DNA from: Litoditis marina
Lineage: Eukaryota; Nematoda; Chromadorea; Rhabditida; Rhabditidae
Assembly: GCA_964036275.1 (NCBI GenBank)
Contig: OZ038433.1
Span: forward strand, 46,367,097 to 46,431,096
Reading direction: 5' to 3'
Length of the DNA: 64,000 nucleotides
Numbering within the stretch: the first letter of the stretch is position 1; each line of letters begins with the position of its first letter. The translations under genes were made by a program, and so were the position numbers. Of this stretch, positions 60,101 through 64,000 are shown in pieces. A model generated the notes under the pieces. That model was not told where the DNA came from and ran no database searches. It was given only the letters and a program-made list of their open reading frames with translations.

Positions 60101-61043
60101 CGTGCACTTTGTTGTTGCACCTTTTTCAATTGTATCAAATTTACGTGAAAGGCTAATCATCATTGTTGAAACATTTTCCACCCTTACTTCAACCTTATGT
60201 CTTACCTTATCGGTGAAACAGAAAAAGCATAGTTTATCATTGTCACCACTAACTTATAACAAACCCATGTAACATTCGACTGATCTTATTTAGATACCAT
60301 CACTCATACATTTCACAGACAGTAATTGCATTGTTATTCGCTTGGTTCAAAAGCTAGTAAACTCTCAGCAAAACCCCAGATTGTCCAACAACCTCATTCA
60401 AGTGTTGCAGACAAACAGTTTATACAGGAAGCGTGCGGCTACTTTTTTGACCGCCCTCTAAAACTGCGTGTGCGCCGCGCAGTGCAAATAGTGGGAGTTA
60501 GCTGCGACAGCAGGGTTAACTTCCGCATGTCTTTTTTCTCAAAAAAAAAAAACAATATAAAAGCCATACTAAAACTAAACTACTTACGTAATGAGTTGGA
60601 GAATCACGTGAAAAACCACGTTGAACGTGTCAAACACATCAGCATGCGAGATTTTACTGTTTTTGCTTTACAAGCCGGGTGACTCAAAAATAGTTTTCAA
60701 TGCATACAGCAAGTTATCCTTGATTGCAAAGCTCTATTCAATTGCTACAAAAAGGTCGATTGTTTTTTATGTGACGCTTTTCCAGAGAATTGAACTTTTA
60801 TGCAGATGTGGAAACACTACGGTTATAACTTGTTTGGAATGACTTGATTTACGAAGAAAAATGTGTAAAATGTGTTTAAACACTCACCAACAACTTTTTT
60901 TGTAGAAATTACCCGTTTACAATACAAAAAGTTGATACAAAAACGGGTTTGAAAATTGTGAAAAGTTTTTGAGTGAGACACGGAACTCACCGTATCATTG
61001 TCGTTCTCATTCGGCGCCTGAGGAACCTTGTTTATTTCAGCTT
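54165..61043 (-). CDS. Unrecognised charged coiled-coil protein, at least nine exons (5' end incomplete)
   Basis: Exons in order: 61043-60991, 58828-58724, 57867-57779, 57245-57142, 55870-55750, 55659-55627, 55181-55078, 54898-54814, 54243-54165. Every internal phase matches and the 773 nt end in TGA, giving about 258 residues. The first listed exon needs one base from an upstream exon. Visible features are an Asn/Asp-rich start, a segment THTFVIETARRKPLLLPVGL, and a helix of about 30 residues rich in Glu/Lys/Arg (EEEEKRLEKEREREKKEAAE). Ser/Arg/Pro-rich linkers and the tail FGSRPKVARTPEHTRSFF follow. The composition suggests a scaffold or cytoskeleton-associated protein, but no family is recognised. 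The last three joins rest on splice signals and phase only. It is convergent with the ABCG gene. Confidence 0.6.
55985..56048 (+). other. Open stretch before a GTGAGT donor (weak)
   Basis: On the plus strand ATG at 55985 opens about 21 codons (MPSRLQQHVNEIREFFTKFG) ending at a consensus donor. It sits in an intron of the minus-strand gene. No partner exon was found and it is probably chance. Confidence 0.15.
56132..56299. mobile_element. Hairpin MITE family D, copy 3
   Basis: Left end gtatgctagaagatcccggc, right end complementary (gctgggatcttctagc). In an intron of the minus-strand gene. Confidence 0.86.
56358..56486. mobile_element. GC-rich hairpin MITE family E, copy 2
   Basis: Ends ctgaggccgtatgcatgaaa and tttcatgcatacggc. 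The centre is less symmetrical than in copy 1. Confidence 0.85.
57001..57133. mobile_element. Palindromic MITE family A, copy 8, 8 nt from a splice donor
   Basis: The right end (agcagtat) lies eight bases inside the intron that follows the minus-strand exon 57245-57142. Confidence 0.85.
57984..58117. mobile_element. Palindromic MITE family A, copy 9
   Basis: Complete copy from tatactgttagtc to aagtata, mid-intron. Confidence 0.86.
58404..58631 (-). other. 75-codon ORF within an intron (unassigned)
   Basis: An ATG-to-stop frame of helical composition (QLRNLRREISHINSVVGSIY). It lies inside an intron of the minus-strand gene and could be an alternative exon or a chance ORF. Confidence 0.2.
58829..60990. 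other. Large intron, no supported gene
   Basis: Intron of the minus-strand gene. It includes a GC-richer patch at about 59785-59975 with many Ser/Cys/Leu open frames but no coherent exon or named repeat. Confidence 0.4.
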
Positions 61044-61074
61044 CTGAAATCAAAGTTCATTTACTCTTTTTCTT

Positions 61075-61280
61075 AGCCTCTCTCTTGCTCCCTCTCTTCT
61101 GCCTGTTTTCTCTCTCTTTCACTCTCTCTCTCTCTCTTTATCTCTCTCGCTCTAATACTCTCTTTCTGACTTTTTCTTTTTTCCTTCCTTTCTCTTCCTT
61201 TCCCTCTCTATCTCTCTCTCTCTCTCTCCCCCTCTCTCTCTCTCCCTCTCTCTATCCTTCTCTCTCCTCTCCTCTAGATC
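61075..61280. repeat. CT-rich simple repeat
   Basis: About 200 bp of interrupted (CT)n, just upstream (in minus orientation) of the exon at 61043. Confidence 0.93.
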
Positions 61281-61879
61281 TCTGGTTATGTTGAGCCTGT
61301 GCCCCGATAACTCAAGTACGAACTCTGAAAGTCGTATTTGAGGTCTCAGGGATAAGGCAAAACAAGGCAGTCCATAGTATTGTGAAACAGACAAATGCAT
61401 GACGGAAGGAGACCTGATTGTATGTTACTCAGTCACTTTCTTACTGTAAATTTGCAAACGTACTAATGAAGTTCAACTTTTCGTTGCTTCTATCAGCTAT
61501 TACATAATGTATTCTACCAAGCTACGAGTTCACTAGAAAGGAAATCTGCTTAATATTGTATAGAAGAAGCTAGGTCACGACCACAAGGTAGTATACTTAG
61601 ACGTTAAGACTAGATTAAGAGCCAGACTTGGAACAAGATGAAGTTTAGTGGAATAATGGGTAGACGGTTTGGTGGATGGACTAGTAGACTGATGAGTGGC
61701 CGGCTAGTGGACGACGACGGTCCGCTCGCGGGGCGTGCATCGCAAAAAATGGCCGGTGGTTGGTGCGGCGCCGCGCTAGACTGGCACGGGCGGGTACACG
61801 CGGGCGAGGCGCCGACCGGCACGTCCCTCCCCCCACTGGTGGAAGAACCCCAACACTATCAACCCCCCAGTTACTAATC

Positions 61880-62600
61880 ATCCACAAGTTCAAATTACGG
61901 CTAGAGGGGGTACTAAGGTAGGTACTGTGAAAGTTACTGTAGAAGTACGGTATGCGAGTTGGTAACATGAATGATGGTAGAATGCTTCTGGGGAACCCAT
62001 AGTGCCAATCCTAGTCACTACTCATGAAATAACTGGGGTACTTGAACGGTACAAAAGTACTGTAAGCGGGGTTACAGTAGAGGTACGGTAACTTTGTCGT
62101 GGGACTCACACTATATCCCCTAGTTAACAATTATTCATAAATCCAAAGTACTACTGGATGAGGTACTAGAGAAAGTACTGTGAAAGTACGGTAATCAGGA
62201 TGTACTATGTACGGAAATTCGATCATGATGGTATCAACGCCAGTCACCAGTAACAAACAACAAACTTATCATCAAACTACGATTATTTGTTGGATAAGGG
62301 ACTGTAGAAGTATCGTTTTGCTAGACGGTGATATGGTCAGGCTGAACTCTCAGTATCAGCTCTGGCTCTTGACTATCGACACAATTTTACAAGAAGAAGA
62401 TGGAACTGTAGAGATCAATTTACGATGTACGATGTATAGAATAGGAGTGAATCCAGAGAATGTCATGGTAAAGCGTGTACGCGATTGATGATGCGATAGT
62501 TCGTTTAACCTATGACCCCTCCCTCTACCCCATTGGCTACAAATGACGTTACGGCAGAAGTACTGTAACGGTCCCGTAAACGTACGGTAGGCATGTTAAG
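61880..62600. repeat. Degenerate repeat field with GTACGGTA motif
   Basis: agtacggta-type words recur at about 61945, 62084, 62184 and 62580, usually preceded by tactgtgaaag or actgtagaag. They suggest an old tandem array with units of about 100-140 bp. Flanking 61680-61830 is unusually GC-rich. Confidence 0.55.
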
Positions 62601-62753
62601 ACGTGAATTTGGTCTAGGAGTGAAACTCCGAGAGAACAGGCTGGTAACAATACTAGATTCGCCTACAGTGGCCAGCCGAATCACATGCTGAAATCGATTG
62701 AAAAAGCAGAAAACAAAGGGGGGGGGGGGTGGGTGTTCGCCCGTTCAAAGGAC

Positions 62754-62790
62754 TATTTTGCTGGGCGTTCTCTGCCGCCGCAGGACTCAT
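62754..62790 (-). other. Possible first exon of the minus-strand charged protein
   Basis: ATG at 62790 starts MSPAAAENAQQN. A weak donor (GTCCTT at 62753) would leave the one base needed by the exon at 61043. A C run follows. The assignment rests on phase and composition only. Confidence 0.25.
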
Positions 62791-62849
62791 TTTCAGTTCT
62801 GTCGATAAGGTTGTGCGAAAGCAAATAGAGAAGAACAACTGAAACATAC

Positions 62850-64000
62850 AGTGGTCATTATCTATTTATGATGGCAGTGAAACAGTTGACCGCATGAAAG
62901 CTTGCAGATTCGTAATGGAAACCTGAGAGGGTAAAAGGTTTTTCTAGTGTTTTTGTTTTGTTTTGAGCGACTTTGTTATTCAGTTAAAAAAGATTTTCGA
63001 TTAAAAATTATGTCTTTATGACTTTTTATCTTATACGACGTGCTTCAATTCATTACATTTGTTAGATTCCAAACCTAGATTCCAAAGGGTGTGTACTCCT
63101 TTTCACTTATATTTAGGGGCTGACATCATTATTTTTAGTTTCAAAACTCCCGTGTTGAATGTGTACATTTTCTTCAAAAACACATACATGTACGGAACTT
63201 TTGCATCATCATTCTTTCATTTCGCAACAAAAAATCAAGTTTGGGTTTCTCCCAATACTAACTCAGCAAAGTTAATCTCAATGTTTCACCGAAACTTTAT
63301 GATGCTGACTTCTGTTTCTGTGTGAAAATCGGCTTCGCCTCATTTCAATTTGCATGAGCCCGCTTCCTGTCAGAGTGAGACTATAGAGCACGCGCTCGGA
63401 AGAGGGTCAGACAGCGGTGTTATTTGAATCGGTCAGTGGGCCATTTTCTCTTTTTCGAGGACAAAGAGCCAGGGGTGTCTGGACGCGATTTCAGCTGAAA
63501 GAAGGCAGCGAAATGGGTCAAAACATGGCTGAATCGGCCAAAAACTGGGTCACACACACAAAAGAAGCGCATTTTTTCGGAAGCGCACGCAAAACTGCGA
63601 TTCGTGGAGGGTCTGGTGGGAAATGGGTTGCGAGAACTTTTGAAATTACTTTTGATTCAATTAATGTTCTGTTCTATTCCAAAAAAACAAAACTTGAAAA
63701 CTTGAAATAAGAAGTGTATAATGGTTGTAGATTCACTAATTTATAGCTGCTACAAAATTATATACAGTTTTTGTAGTTTCCAAACTTCGAACAAACGCAA
63801 TGAGCTTAGTTAGTTACTTTAAATACATTTCGTTCTATAATTTAGGCTCAGTTAACTTCATATTGTAGATATATGCTCACAGTTAGTATTACAGTAGTTT
63901 TGATAGTAAAACTGTAAAATAATATAACTGGGATGTTTTGAGCCGAGAGCCCCTTGAACAGCCTGGCACGGGGAGCCGCTATATACTGGGCACAATTTCA
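62850..64000. other. Right end of window, no supported gene
   Basis: Several open frames of 60-100 codons (for example 63417-63710 on the plus strand) lack splice context or recognisable motifs. Nothing else is supported. Confidence 0.4.

Overview
The window is eukaryotic and almost certainly from a small protostome animal. A nematode fits best. Genes have many short exons with GT-AG introns ending in pyrimidine-rich (t)ttccag/ttcag acceptors. The ABCG half-transporter resembles the nematode WHT group, and the LTR element has a helminth-type Ty3/gypsy gag with paired CCHC knuckles. This is inference from recalled families; no search was run. The sequence is AT-rich and packed with short hairpin transposons (MITEs), (GA/CT)n tracts and local tandem repeats.

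Layout. 1-3326: a minus-strand LTR retrotransposon. Its LTR copies look identical where both are visible, yet it has no reverse transcriptase and only a catalytically degenerate integrase remnant. About 3.3-8.4 kb: intronic or intergenic DNA with one clear coding exon on the minus strand (8190-8353) carrying the KN talin-binding motif of KANK/VAB-19. 8.4-21 kb: repeat territory with GA-rich tracts, a 285-bp GGCGCC-rich satellite, a 140-bp inverted repeat and a hammerhead-like element. It also holds one convincing terminal exon of an unrecognised plus-strand gene (12512-12685).

21.1-53.1 kb is the gene-dense part. ZCCHC9 (minus, 13 exons, 458 aa) diverges from GSKIP (plus, 3 exons, 165 aa) across about 385 bp. 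GSKIP is followed on the same strand by HYOU1/GRP170 (26 exons, 920 aa, ending KTEL) and an ABCG/White-type half-transporter (20 exons, 649 aa). All four models were built by hand; every exon phase closes and the coding lengths divide by three. 54.2-61.0 kb: an unrecognised minus-strand gene of at least nine exons with a highly charged coiled coil, convergent with the ABCG gene. 61-64 kb: CT repeats, a degenerate GTACGGTA repeat field and a possible first exon of that gene.

The genes are unrelated in function: a nucleolar-type RNA-binding protein, a GSK3/PKA adaptor, an ER chaperone, a membrane transporter and a cortical adaptor. The most notable non-gene signals are listed next. One MITE family has three of nine copies starting 8 nt after a 5' splice site. 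An LTR element appears to have been mobilised in trans. A terminal-inverted-repeat element embeds a tRNA-like pol III promoter. A decayed duplicate of an ABCG exon lies next to the real one.
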